A program made the translations under genes and the position numbers. From contig NZ_NKYF01000023.1 of the NCBI RefSeq assembly GCF_002262885.1, positions 62,001-126,000 of the forward strand: DNA of 64,000 nucleotides, in the 5' to 3' direction. The notes under the pieces are model-generated. The model had not been told where the DNA came from, made no database searches, and was given only the letters and a program-made list of their open reading frames with translations. Of the stretch, positions 23,780-32,444 are shown in pieces. Position 1 is the stretch's first letter, and each line of letters begins with the position of its first letter. Source of the stretch: Pseudonocardia sp. MH-G8 (GTDB lineage Bacteria > Actinomycetota > Actinomycetes > Mycobacteriales > Pseudonocardiaceae).

Positions 23780-24829
23780 ATGAGCAATGACTCCACCCTC
23801 TCGTTCGACCGCATGCGCGGCATGCTGGTGCGCGCTGCGGAGATCCGCGACAGCGAGCAGCAGCAGATCTTCGACTCGCTCGACGAGATCCACGCCCGCC
23901 TCGCGGCGCTGGACGCCCTCGGCACGGTGCGCAAGCGCCTCACCGAGCTCCCCGATCGCACCGAGGTCAGCGTCCTGGCCGAGCGGCTCGACGAGACGGT
24001 CGCCAAGCTCGACGCCCAGGACGCCGCCATCGCGTCCGTGCTGCGGGCCGTGGAGGCGATGCCGGACAAGATGGCGAAGCCGATCGCTCAGCTCGACGGC
24101 CGCCTCGACGGCATGGCCGGTCGCCTGGAGGGCGTCTCGGGCCGCATGGACGGGCTCGACGACCGTCTCGGCGGCCTGCACAAGCGCCTCGACGACCTCG
24201 ACGGCCGCCTCGACCGGCACGAGATGCGCCTCGACGCGATGCCCTCCTCGGTCGGAGCGCCGATCAAGGAGCGCATCGACGGGATCGACCGCAGCGTCCG
24301 CGAGTACCTCGACAACGCCGTCCGCTCGGTCGACGAGTCCGGTGAGGGCCTGCGCAACCTGCTCGGCGACACCAGCATCGGCCTGCACCGCAGGCTCGAG
24401 GACCTCGCCGCCCGCCCGGCCGTCGACCCGACCGAGCCGCTCAACGGCCTCGAGCAGCGGCTCGAGGCCCTTGCCGGCCGGCTGGAGTCGCTCGAGGAGG
24501 GCATGGCCGGGCGTCTCGGCACCCTCGGCGGCACCCTCGACGAGCGGCTCGGCAAGCTCGACGCCGCCCTCGTCGACCGTCCTGACGCCACGGCGCTGCG
24601 CTCGCTCGTCGAGAACGCCAACTCGGAGTCGGAGCGGCGCAACGCCGGCCAGCTCGACGAGGCCATGGCCACGTTCGCGGAGCTGATCCTGGGCCGCGGG
24701 CCGTCGACGCACCAGATGCCGCCGCCCCCGCCGCGCCAGACCCCCCGCCGGTCGCGCAGCAAGGTCACGGTGAAGAGCCCGAACGGCGCGTCGTCCCACG
24801 ACACCGTCACCGACGACCCGGACGACTGA
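23780..24829 (+). CDS. Long coiled-coil protein of unknown function
   Basis: This 349-residue protein is almost entirely predicted coiled coil. Short repeats such as LDGRLDG, RLEGVSGRMDGLDDRL, LHKRLDDLDGRLDRHEMRLD and LEQRLEALAGRLESLEEGM recur with about 7-residue spacing from residues 20 to 290. A proline run (MPPPPPRQ) and a basic tail (RRSRSKVTVK) follow. No signal peptide or membrane segment is seen. Homologues are common in actinomycetes without known function; a structural or polar-growth role is only a guess. The ATG at 23780 has a GAGGAAG site, and a strong terminator follows. Confidence 0.8.
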   Translation: MSNDSTLSFDRMRGMLVRAAEIRDSEQQQIFDSLDEIHARLAALDALGTVRKRLTELPDRTEVSVLAERLDETVAKLDAQDAAIASVLRAVEAMPDKMAKPIAQLDGRLDGMAGRLEGVSGRMDGLDDRLGGLHKRLDDLDGRLDRHEMRLDAMPSSVGAPIKERIDGIDRSVREYLDNAVRSVDESGEGLRNLLGDTSIGLHRRLEDLAARPAVDPTEPLNGLEQRLEALAGRLESLEEGMAGRLGTLGGTLDERLGKLDAALVDRPDATALRSLVENANSESERRNAGQLDEAMATFAELILGRGPSTHQMPPPPPRQTPRRSRSKVTVKSPNGASSHDTVTDDPDD

Positions 24830-24847
24830 CACCGCACACAGCCTCCT

Positions 24848-24883
24848 CGAGACCCCCGGTACCCGCAGGTACCGGGGGTCTCG
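24848..24883 (+). terminator. Intrinsic terminator with 16-base perfect stem and tetraloop
   Basis: CGAGACCCCCGGTACC (24848-24863) pairs exactly with 24868-24883 around the loop CGCA, 18 bases after the coiled-coil stop codon. It is followed by TCGTGTG and not a run of T. Confidence 0.85.
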
Positions 24884-25238
24884 TCGTGTGAGCGCCACGT
24901 GGCCGCGCCCGGCCGACGGCATGCGTCGACCTCCACTGGACGTGCCGACCGCACGGGCGGTTGCGCCGAAGTGACGATCTCCGCTGTTTCCCGGTCCGGG
25001 TAACGGACACGTAACGCAGTCGACTGATCACGCAGAGCGACAGAATCTCGGCGCGTCGGTCTCTCTCCGTATAACTCAGCGTGCCGACTCGAGCACGGAG
25101 AGCGTCTATCGCGACAGCCGAGAGCGCTCTCGGAGATCCCGTTCGGGTAGCGCGAGGGCGCGTTCGCTAACTTGCTGTCGCCGGTTGATCACAGACAGCC
25201 ACTCGACCGGGAATCGTTCACTCGCAGGAGGACTCCCC
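24884..25238. other. Upstream region of the secreted-protein pair
   Basis: No gene is visible in these 355 bases. The composition is less GC-rich than the surroundings. The main feature is the 16-base palindrome at 25118-25133. A GCAGGAGGA ribosome site precedes the ATG at 25239. The long leader suggests regulated expression of the secreted proteins. Confidence 0.5.
25118..25133. promoter_or_regulatory. Perfect 16-base palindrome CCGAGAGCGCTCTCGG
   Basis: The sequence is its own reverse complement and has the central GCGC with purine-rich half sites seen in LacI-family operators such as those of cellulose or maltose repressors. It lies about 105 bases before the first secreted-protein gene. 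No LacI gene is in the window. Confidence 0.5.
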
Positions 25239-25679
25239 ATGTACCGCAAGCCGAACACCCTCTCCGTCACCGTGCGTCGTGCCGTCGCCGTCGGGGCGCT
25301 CGTGCTGCCGCTGAGCCTCGGCGCGGCCGGCCTCGCGAACGCCGGCGAGCACGAGCGCAGCCACGACTGCGACGGCCACAGCGCCGCGCAGGACGGAGGC
25401 CTGGCCGACCTGGGGATCGAGTCGTCCCCGGCCCTCAACCTCGGCGGCATCCTGAGCGGCGGCCCCGTCGCCCAGCACAACAGCCGCAGCGACGCGTCGA
25501 ACTCGGGGATCCTGCAGTCCGGGTGCGGCGACCACGAGGCGTCCCAGGCGGGCGACCTCGTCGAGGGCACCCTCGAGGCCGACCCGCAGCTCAACCTCGG
25601 CGGGATCCTCTCCGGTGGCCCGGTCCAGCAGGGCAGCTCCGACCACGACAGCTCGAACTCCGGGATCGTGCAGGACTGA
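25239..25679 (+). CDS. Secreted protein with two LNLGGILSGGPV repeats
   Basis: The 146-residue product starts with a classical signal peptide (MYRKPNTLSVTVRRAVAVG..., cleavage after LANA, about residue 34). The mature part is small and polar. It contains two copies of a roughly 30-residue unit: ALNLGGILSGGPVAQ...ASNSGILQ and QLNLGGILSGGPVQQ...SSNSGIVQ, each preceded by an acidic helix-like stretch. A cysteine sits before the signal and in CDGH and GCGDH. I do not recognise the family. Glycine/asparagine-rich short repeats in secreted proteins resemble those of chaplins and rodlins in style but not in sequence. The next gene shares the motif. Confidence 0.85.
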   Translation: MYRKPNTLSVTVRRAVAVGALVLPLSLGAAGLANAGEHERSHDCDGHSAAQDGGLADLGIESSPALNLGGILSGGPVAQHNSRSDASNSGILQSGCGDHEASQAGDLVEGTLEADPQLNLGGILSGGPVQQGSSDHDSSNSGIVQD

Positions 25680-25743
25680 AATCCCCCCGGGCGGCGGCCC
25701 CGGAGCCCGGGGCCGCCGCCCGTTCCCGACCAGGAGGATCGAG

Positions 25744-26535
25744 ATGCGGCACGCACGACTTCTCGTCCGCGTGGGGGTCGCCGGACTCGCGGCGCTGCCC
25801 CTCACCGCCGCCGCGGGCACCACGGCGCACGCCCACGAGACCACCACGGCCGACGAGCGCGGTCCGGATCCGGACCAGCTCTCCGAGGCGCCGGCCATGG
25901 ATGCCGGGCAGGACACCTTCCGCGCCGACGACCTCGTCGCCGGCACCCTCGCCCCCACCGACCCCCGTGACCGCACGGGGCTCGACGACACCGACGGCGA
26001 CCACACCGAGGCCCGCGCCGACGGGGCCGCGCAAGCCCCGCTCGCGGGTTCGGGCGGCGTCGACAGCGACCTCCGTGGCGACACGGGCACCGGTGCCCGC
26101 CCCGACGGGACCAGGCGCGGGGACACCCTCGGCGGTGATGCGGCCGACGACGCGAGCGGTGGCCTCCCGGGAACGACCAGCCGCGATCACGTACCGGACG
26201 CAGGAAGGCCGCACGCGGGTGGGGGCGCGGGCGAACCCGCGGTCTCGACCCACGCCGCCCCGTCCTCGGCCGTCTCCCGCGCGCCCGAAGGGACCGTGCC
26301 CGGGCAGGCCCGTCGGACCGAGGCCGAGCGGCCCCGCGGTCCGCTGACCGCCCTCGTCGACGGGCTCGTCGGTCCGACCGGCCTCCTCGGCGGGGACGGC
26401 CTCCTCGCGGGGCTCGTCGGAGGCGTGGTCGACGGCCCGCTCGTGGCCGTGGACGCGGAGGTGAGCCCCCAGGTCCAGGTGGGCGGCGTCCTGTCCGGCG
26501 GCCCGGTGACCCAGAGCACGACAAGGACCGGCTGA
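25744..26535 (+). CDS. Secreted, Asp/Gly-rich protein ending in a GGVLSGGPV motif
   Basis: The 263-residue product has a signal peptide (MRHARLLVRVGVAG..., cleavage near AHA, about residue 30), a long low-complexity polar region rich in D, G, T and R (about 35-195), then a hydrophobic glycine-rich stretch (LTALVDGLVGPTGLLGGDGL). It ends with VQVGGVLSGGPVTQSTT. This last motif matches the repeat of the preceding secreted protein, so the two are probably partners in one extracellular structure. The gap is 64 bases, with CAGGAGGATC as ribosome site. Function unknown. Confidence 0.82.
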   Translation: MRHARLLVRVGVAGLAALPLTAAAGTTAHAHETTTADERGPDPDQLSEAPAMDAGQDTFRADDLVAGTLAPTDPRDRTGLDDTDGDHTEARADGAAQAPLAGSGGVDSDLRGDTGTGARPDGTRRGDTLGGDAADDASGGLPGTTSRDHVPDAGRPHAGGGAGEPAVSTHAAPSSAVSRAPEGTVPGQARRTEAERPRGPLTALVDGLVGPTGLLGGDGLLAGLVGGVVDGPLVAVDAEVSPQVQVGGVLSGGPVTQSTTRTG

Positions 26536-26660
26536 GGCTGAACGCCGTGATCGGCGGACGGGCGCACGAGCGGCGAGATGCTGCCGCCTCCGCACCGGAA
26601 CGACGATCACCCTCGCAGCCGGTGCGAGCGCGGGGCCGTGATCACCAAATGGGTGCACCC

Positions 26661-26678
26661 GCGGCGACATGTCGCCGC
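26661..26678. terminator. Perfect 18-base palindrome between convergent genes
   Basis: GCGGCGACATGTCGCCGC is its own reverse complement. It lies in the 207-base gap between the secreted-protein gene and deoA, which converge. It may terminate transcription from both sides or be a protein site; nothing else is visible in this gap. Confidence 0.5.
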
Positions 26679-26742
26679 TACTGCGCCAGACCGATGATCA
26701 TGGCGACAACCGGGCGCGAGGTCAGCACCGGTGCGCCGAGCG

Positions 26743-28017
26743 TCAGGAGCGGATCGTGTCCGTGATCAGCGCGGGGCGCGCCGCGGGCTCGTCGGACACC
26801 AGCACGCCGCCGTCCAGCGCCGCACGGGCGCCGGCGACCCTGTCGGGGGTGTCGGTGTGCAGTTCCAGCAGCGGCTGCCCGGCATCGACGGCGTCGCCGG
26901 CGTCCACCAGCAGCCGCACGCCGGCGGCGGCCTGGACGGTGTCCTCCTTGCGCGCGCGCCCGGCGCCGAGCCGCCACGCGGCCACGCCGACGGCGAGCGC
27001 ATCGAGGCGGGTGAGCACGCCGGACCGGTCGGCCACCACCTGCTCCACGTGCGAGGCCACCGGCAGCGGCGCGTCCGGGTCGCCGGACTGGGCCGCGATC
27101 ATGCGTTCCCAGACCGGGTACGCGGCACCGGAGGCGAGCACCTCGGCGGGATCGACACCGGTGATCCCGGCCAGCGCCACCATCTCGCGGGCCAGCGCCA
27201 CCGTCAGCTCGACGACGTCGGGCGGCCCGCCCCCGCGCAGCACCTCGACCGACTCGGCCACTTCCAGCGCGTTGCCGACGGCCCGCCCGAGCGGCACCGA
27301 CATGTCGGTGAGCAGCGCGGTGGTCGGGAGGCCGTGGGCGGCGCCGATCGCGACCATCGTCTCGGCGAGCTCCCGGGCGCGCTCCGGCGTCTTCATGAAT
27401 GCGCCGGAGCCGGCCTTGACGTCCAGGACCAGCCCGCCCGTCGCCTCCGCGATCTTCTTGCTCATGATCGAGCTGGCAATGAGCGGGATCGACTCGACGG
27501 TGCCGGTGACGTCGCGCAGCGCGTACAGCTTGCGGTCGGCGGGGGCGAGGGTCGGGGTCGTCGCGCAGATCACCGCGCCGACGTCCGCGAGCTGGGCCGC
27601 GATCTCGGTCTCCGACAGCGATACGCGCCAGCCCGGGATCGACTCAAGCTTGTCCAGCGTGCCGCCGGTGTGCCCGAGTCCGCGCCCGGACAGCTGCGGC
27701 ACCGCCGCGCCGCACGCGGCGACGAGCGGCGCCAACGGCAGCGTGATCTTGTCGCCGACGCCGCCGGTGGAGTGCTTGTCCACCAGCGGCCGGCCGACGT
27801 CGCCCAGTGCCAGCACCTCGCCGGAGTCGATCATCGCCTGGGTCCAGCGGGAGATCTCGGCGGCATCCATGCCGTTGAGCAGGATCGCCATGGCGAGCGC
27901 GGACATCTGCTCGTCGGCGACGTCCCCGCGCGTGTAGGCCGCGACCACCCAGTCGACCTGCTCGTCACTGAGCCGGTGCCCGTCCCGCTTGGCCTGGATG
28001 ACGTCGATCGCGTTCAC
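26743..28017 (-). CDS. deoA: Thymidine phosphorylase
   Basis: DeoA splits thymidine or deoxyuridine with phosphate to the base and deoxyribose 1-phosphate. The 424-residue product carries the family signature SGRGLGHTGGTLDKLESI (about 110-127), the phosphate loop KHSTGGVGD, and KAGSGAFMK; the C-terminal alpha/beta domain is complete. The GTG at 28017 is 6 bases after a TAGGGT hexamer. It stands downstream of the cdd/ABC operon on the same strand, 52 bases away, but appears to have its own promoter. Its products lead to DeoC and Upp. Confidence 0.96.
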   Translation of the reverse strand: MNAIDVIQAKRDGHRLSDEQVDWVVAAYTRGDVADEQMSALAMAILLNGMDAAEISRWTQAMIDSGEVLALGDVGRPLVDKHSTGGVGDKITLPLAPLVAACGAAVPQLSGRGLGHTGGTLDKLESIPGWRVSLSETEIAAQLADVGAVICATTPTLAPADRKLYALRDVTGTVESIPLIASSIMSKKIAEATGGLVLDVKAGSGAFMKTPERARELAETMVAIGAAHGLPTTALLTDMSVPLGRAVGNALEVAESVEVLRGGGPPDVVELTVALAREMVALAGITGVDPAEVLASGAAYPVWERMIAAQSGDPDAPLPVASHVEQVVADRSGVLTRLDALAVGVAAWRLGAGRARKEDTVQAAAGVRLLVDAGDAVDAGQPLLELHTDTPDRVAGARAALDGGVLVSDEPAARPALITDTIRS

Positions 28018-28069
28018 GGGCCGACCCTATTCCGAAGGGGTCGGCCCACCCCATGCGCACCGGGTCGGG

Positions 28070-28462
28070 TCAGGCCGGAAGGTCCTCGGGGCCGAACGCG
28101 TCGGGTAGTACCTCGCGCAGCGGCAGGATGCCGCGGGGAGTGTCCAGGAGGCAGTCGGGGCCGCCGAACTCGTAGAGGACCTGGCGGCAGCGTCCGCACG
28201 GCATCAGCAGCTCACCGGTGCCCGAACGGCAGGCCACGGCGGTGAACCGGCCGCCGCCGGTGAGGCGCAGCTGGCCGGCCATCGTGCACTCGGCGCAGAG
28301 GCCGAGCCCGTACGAGGCGTTCTCGACGTTGCATCCGATGACGACACGGCCGTCGTCGCACACGGCGGCCGCGCCCACCTGCAGCCGCGAGTACGGCGCG
28401 TACGCCGCCCCGGCGGCCGCGACGGCGGCGTCGCGCAGGGACGGCCAGTCCGGATCAGCCAC
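28070..28462 (-). CDS. cdd: Cytidine deaminase
   Basis: Cdd deaminates cytidine and deoxycytidine to uridine forms. The 130-residue homotetrameric type is complete: APYSRLQVGAA, the catalytic NVENASYG, the zinc motif CAECTM with its proton-shuttling Glu, and PCGRCRQ. The GTG at 28462 overlaps the end of the upstream permease gene by eight bases, with GGAGGGGG as ribosome site, so it is the last gene of the importer operon. This joins uptake and first catabolic step. Confidence 0.96.
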   Translation of the reverse strand: MADPDWPSLRDAAVAAAGAAYAPYSRLQVGAAAVCDDGRVVIGCNVENASYGLGLCAECTMAGQLRLTGGGRFTAVACRSGTGELLMPCGRCRQVLYEFGGPDCLLDTPRGILPLREVLPDAFGPEDLPA

Positions 28463-29717
28463 CTTGCCCCCTCCGGTACTCGGAGCCGATGGAAGCGGGT
28501 GGCCGCAACCGTTGCGAGGCCACCGCGAGCACGAGCAGCGTGACCAGCTGCGGTGCGTACGCGGCGAACTCGCGCGGCACCTCGGGGATCACCATGTACA
28601 CCCCGTAGACGACGGCGCCCGCGGCGAGCGCGATCACGGCCGAGCGCCAGCTGCGCCGCATCGCCCAGTACACGGCGACGACGACGGCGACGATCGTGGT
28701 GGCGTAGAGCAGCGCGTGCACGGCCTCCCCGCCGGCGCGCAGCTGCACACCGTCGACGTAGCCGAAGAGGGCCGAGCCGGCCAGCAGCCCGCCGGGCCGC
28801 CAGTTGCCGAAGATCATGGCCGCCAGGCCGATGTAGCCGCGGCCCCCGGTCTGGCCCTCGAGGTAGCCGAGCTGGCCCGGGTTGAGCGTGAGCGCGGCGC
28901 CGCCCAGCCCGGCGAGCGCACCGGAGATGATCACCGCGGTGTACTTGTAGAGGAACACCTGCACGCCCAGCGACTCGGCCGCCACCGGGTTCTCCCCGCA
29001 GGAGCGCAGCCGCAGCCCGAAGCGCGAACGCCACAGCACCAGATAGCTGACCGGTACGAGCAGGAACCCGAGGATCACCAGCGGGTTGAGGCCGGTGACC
29101 AGTCCCCCGAGCAGCCCGGCCGCGTCGGACAGCAGCACGCGCTGCTCGTCCTCCAGTGACGCGAGCCAGCCGGCCAGTGGCTCGATCGAGAACTCCTCGA
29201 AGCCCTCGATGCGCGGCGACTGCCGCGGGTTCTGCGACAGCGGCAGGAAGATCAGGGTGGACAGGTACTGGGTGACGCCCAAGCCGAGCAGCGTGATCGC
29301 GACGCCGGAGACGATGTGGTTGACGCCGAACGTCACCGTGGCCACCGCGTGCAGCACGCCGCCCAGCGCCCCGAACACCAGGCCACCGACCACGGCCGCC
29401 CACGGCCCACCGTAGAAACCGGCCCAGGCCGCGCCCCACGTGCCGAGGATCATCATGCCCTCGAGGCCGATGTTGATGATGCCCGAGCGCTCGGCCCAGA
29501 GCCCGCCGAGCGCCGCGAAGAGGATGGGCAGCAACAGCCGCACCGCGGCCTGGGTGGTGCCGCTGGAGGTGAGCTGGACCTGGCCGGTCAGCGTGGTGGT
29601 GATCGCCAGGATCCCGACCCCGATCGCGACGACGAGCGCGGCGCGCGCCCAGCCCGGCAGCCGTCGGCGGGTCCCGGCCTCGGGCGCGGACACCGGCGAA
29701 GAACCGAGGGCGGTCAT
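28455..29717 (-). CDS. Nucleoside ABC transporter permease (second)
   Basis: This 420-residue inner-membrane permease of the BPD_transp_2 type has about ten hydrophobic segments and the family stretch SGIINIGLEGMMILG near residues 75-90. The later segment SRFGLRLRSCGENPVAAESLG is the coupling helix that contacts the ATPase. The ATG at 29717 overlaps the first permease stop (ATGA). It forms the heterodimeric channel with the upstream permease, fed by the BMP lipoprotein. Confidence 0.93.
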   Translation of the reverse strand: MTALGSSPVSAPEAGTRRRLPGWARAALVVAIGVGILAITTTLTGQVQLTSSGTTQAAVRLLLPILFAALGGLWAERSGIINIGLEGMMILGTWGAAWAGFYGGPWAAVVGGLVFGALGGVLHAVATVTFGVNHIVSGVAITLLGLGVTQYLSTLIFLPLSQNPRQSPRIEGFEEFSIEPLAGWLASLEDEQRVLLSDAAGLLGGLVTGLNPLVILGFLLVPVSYLVLWRSRFGLRLRSCGENPVAAESLGVQVFLYKYTAVIISGALAGLGGAALTLNPGQLGYLEGQTGGRGYIGLAAMIFGNWRPGGLLAGSALFGYVDGVQLRAGGEAVHALLYATTIVAVVVAVYWAMRRSWRSAVIALAAGAVVYGVYMVIPEVPREFAAYAPQLVTLLVLAVASQRLRPPASIGSEYRRGQGG

Positions 29718-30802
29718 GACGAGACCTCCGCCGGCGTGGCGGGGATCGTCCGCAGCTGCGCGGCCACGCGCCGCTGCTCCGCCGCGAGCTCGTAGCGGCG
29801 CACGATCTCGTAGGCCACGATCACGGACAGCACCACCGACCCCTGCATGATCAGCACGATCTCGCGCGGCACCCCGACGTTGTCCAGGGCCAGCGCGGAC
29901 TTGTCCAGGAACGCCCAGAGCAATGCGCCGAGGGCGATGCCGACCGGGTGGTTGCGCCCGAGCAGGGCCACCGCGATCCCGGTGAACCCGTAGCCCTGGG
30001 GCGAGGTGAGCGTGTAGGCGAAATCGCGGCCGAGCAGCTCGGGCAACCCGACCAGCCCGGCCATCGCCCCGGAGAGCAGCAGCGCCACGAGAACCATCCG
30101 CCGCGCGTCGACCCCGCCCGCGGTCGCCGCGGTGGGGGACTCGCCCGACGCCTTCAGCTCGAAGCCGAACCGGGTGCGGTTGAGCATGAACCCGTACGCG
30201 AGCCCGAGCGCGGCCGCGACGAACACCATCCCGAAGATCGTGCCGGCGTCGCCGAACGACACTCCCGGGACGTGGCCGCTGGGCTCGATCGGGTCGGTGG
30301 AGATGTTGTTGCCCTGCAGGACGCCGAACGAGTCGGTGCTGATCAGGTAGGCGATCAGGCCGCCTGCCGCGGCGTTCAGCATGATCGTGGAGATGACCTC
30401 GCTGACCCCGCGGTAGGCCCTCAGCAGCGCGGGCACGGCCGCCCAGAGCGCTCCGGTCAGCGCGCCGACCACGATGATGACGAGTGCGTGCACGACCGGC
30501 GGGAGCACGAGAGCGCCGCCCACGATCGCGGCCACGCAGGCGGCCACGCGGAACTGGCCCTCGATGCCGATGTTGAACAGCTTCATCTGGAAGCCGATGG
30601 CCACCGCGAGGCCGGCGATGTAGTAGATCGCCGCGCTGTTGACGATGTCGACCGCCGTGGTGCCCGCACCGACCTGGGTGATCATCACCCGCAGCGCGGT
30701 CAGCGGCGAGTCGCCGGTGATCAGCAGGGCCACCGCGCACAGCAGCGCGGCGAAAACGATCGCCAGTGCGGGCGGCAGCAGTACCGTGCGAACGCGCGTC
30801 AC
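29714..30802 (-). CDS. Nucleoside ABC transporter permease (first)
   Basis: This 362-residue integral membrane protein has about nine or ten segments. FNIGIEGQFRVAACVAAI corresponds to the conserved NIGxEGQ motif of BmpC/NupP-type permeases, and RFGFELKASGESPTAA is the coupling helix with the EAA-like loop. The GTG at 30802 overlaps the ATPase stop by four bases. With the second permease it makes the channel for nucleoside import. Confidence 0.93.
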   Translation of the reverse strand: MTRVRTVLLPPALAIVFAALLCAVALLITGDSPLTALRVMITQVGAGTTAVDIVNSAAIYYIAGLAVAIGFQMKLFNIGIEGQFRVAACVAAIVGGALVLPPVVHALVIIVVGALTGALWAAVPALLRAYRGVSEVISTIMLNAAAGGLIAYLISTDSFGVLQGNNISTDPIEPSGHVPGVSFGDAGTIFGMVFVAAALGLAYGFMLNRTRFGFELKASGESPTAATAGGVDARRMVLVALLLSGAMAGLVGLPELLGRDFAYTLTSPQGYGFTGIAVALLGRNHPVGIALGALLWAFLDKSALALDNVGVPREIVLIMQGSVVLSVIVAYEIVRRYELAAEQRRVAAQLRTIPATPAEVSS

Positions 30803-32352
30803 CGATCCTCCTCCGCGCCGGCGCCGGTCATCGCGACCCCCAGTTCCTCGGGTGTGACGGTGGCCGGGTCGGCGTCGGCCACGAGCCGCCCGCGCAGCAT
30901 CACCTGGATCGTGTCCGACAGCCCGATCAGCTCGTCCAGGTCGGCGCTGACGAGCAGCACGGCGAGCCCTCGCGCCCGGGCGCGGCGCAGCTCGTCCCAG
31001 ATCCCGGCCTGCGCACCGACATCCACCCCGCGGGTGGGGTGGGCGGCGATCAGCAGCACCGGGTCGCCGGAGAGTTCGCGACCGACCACCAGCTTCTGCT
31101 GGTTGCCGCCCGACAGCGCGGCGGCGGGCACGTCGACGCCGGGTGTGCGGACGTCGAACTCGCGGACGATGCGCTCGGTGTCGTGGCGCGCCGCCCACCG
31201 GTCGAGCAGGCCGAGCGGGCCTCCCGAGGCGATCGGCTTGCGGCTCTGGTAGCCCAGGATCCTGTTCACCCACAGCGGCTGGGTGCCGAGCAGTCCGTGG
31301 CGCGTGCGGTCCTCCGGCACGTAGCCGATGCCCGCCTCGCGCCGCTGCAACGTGTGCGCCCGGGTGATGTCCCTGCCCGCCAGCACGACGGTGCCGCCGC
31401 TCGCCCGCCGCATGCCCATGATCGTCTCGACGAGCTCGGTCTGCCCGTTGCCCTCGACGCCTGCGATGCCGAGCACCTCGCCCGCCCGCACCACGAGGTC
31501 CACGCCGTCGAGCACCGGCCGCCCGCCGCCCTCGGCCTCCAGTGCCAGCCCGGTGACGCGCAGGACCTCGCGGTCGGTGACGGTGGAATCCCGCGTCTCG
31601 GGGCTGGGCAGCTCGCTGCCGACCATCATCTCGGCGAGCTGGCGGCTGGTCACCGACCTCGGGTCGACGCTGCCCACGCTGTCTCCGCGCCGGATCACGG
31701 TGACGGTGTCGGCGATGGCGCGCACCTCGTCGAGCTTGTGGGAGATGAAGACGAACGTGTAGCCCTCCGCCCGCATCGCGCGCAGGGTCGCGAACAGCTC
31801 GTCCACCTCCTGCGGCACCAGTACGGCGGTCGGCTCGTCGAGGATGACGGTGCGCGCCCCGCGGTAGAGCACCTTGAGGATCTCGACGCGCTGCCGGTCG
31901 GCCACACCGAGCCGCTCGACGAGCACGTCGGGCGGGGCCTGCAGCCCCACCGTGCTCGCCAGCTCGGCGATGCGGCGCCGGGCGGCGGCTCCCATGCCGT
32001 GCATCGCCTCCGCGCCGAGCAGGATGTTCTCGGCCACGGTGAAGTTGTCGGCCAGCATGAAGTGCTGGTGCACCATGCCGATGCCGGCACGGATCGCGTC
32101 GGCGGGCGAGCGGAAGCGCACCACCTCGCCGTTCACCGAGATCGTGCCCTCGTCGGGCTGCTGCATCCCGTAGAGGATCTTCATCAGGGTCGACTTGCCG
32201 GCCCCGTTCTCACCGCACAGCGCGTGCACCTCGCCGCGGCGCACCTGCAGCGACACGTCGCGGTTGGCCACCACGCCGGGAAAGCGCTTCGTGATCCCGG
32301 CCAGCGCGACGGCGTGCTCGCCGTCAGCCGGTGGGTTGTCGGCTACGACCAT
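30799..32352 (-). CDS. Nucleoside ABC transporter ATP-binding protein, two NBDs
   Basis: This 517-residue protein contains two nucleotide-binding domains in RbsA/BmpB style. The first has Walker A GENGAGKST, a variant signature LGVADRQRVEI and Walker B TVILDEPTA. The second has a degenerate Walker A (GVEGNGQTE, no lysine), a good signature ALSGGNQQK and the typical AHPTRG in place of DEPTRG. This asymmetry is normal for the family. The ATG at 32352 has the site GGAGGA. It powers uptake by the two permeases encoded directly downstream. Confidence 0.95.
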   Translation of the reverse strand: MVVADNPPADGEHAVALAGITKRFPGVVANRDVSLQVRRGEVHALCGENGAGKSTLMKILYGMQQPDEGTISVNGEVVRFRSPADAIRAGIGMVHQHFMLADNFTVAENILLGAEAMHGMGAAARRRIAELASTVGLQAPPDVLVERLGVADRQRVEILKVLYRGARTVILDEPTAVLVPQEVDELFATLRAMRAEGYTFVFISHKLDEVRAIADTVTVIRRGDSVGSVDPRSVTSRQLAEMMVGSELPSPETRDSTVTDREVLRVTGLALEAEGGGRPVLDGVDLVVRAGEVLGIAGVEGNGQTELVETIMGMRRASGGTVVLAGRDITRAHTLQRREAGIGYVPEDRTRHGLLGTQPLWVNRILGYQSRKPIASGGPLGLLDRWAARHDTERIVREFDVRTPGVDVPAAALSGGNQQKLVVGRELSGDPVLLIAAHPTRGVDVGAQAGIWDELRRARARGLAVLLVSADLDELIGLSDTIQVMLRGRLVADADPATVTPEELGVAMTGAGAEEDR

Positions 32353-32386
32353 TCCTCCAGCCCTTCTGGGGCGTGCGGGGAGACGA

Positions 32387-32417
32387 CAGGGGCCGGGATG
32401 CGTGGTCCCGGCCCCTG
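32387..32417 (-). terminator. Hairpin between the lipoprotein gene and the ATPase gene
   Basis: CAGGGGCCGGGA (32387-32398) pairs with TCCCGGCCCCTG (32406-32417) around a 7-base loop. In the direction of transcription it follows the lipoprotein stop by 27 bases. It probably lets only part of transcription pass, giving more receptor than transporter, or protects the 3' end of the receptor message. Confidence 0.75.
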
Positions 32418-32444
32418 ATGGTGCCTCATGCGAGAACGCGCCCG

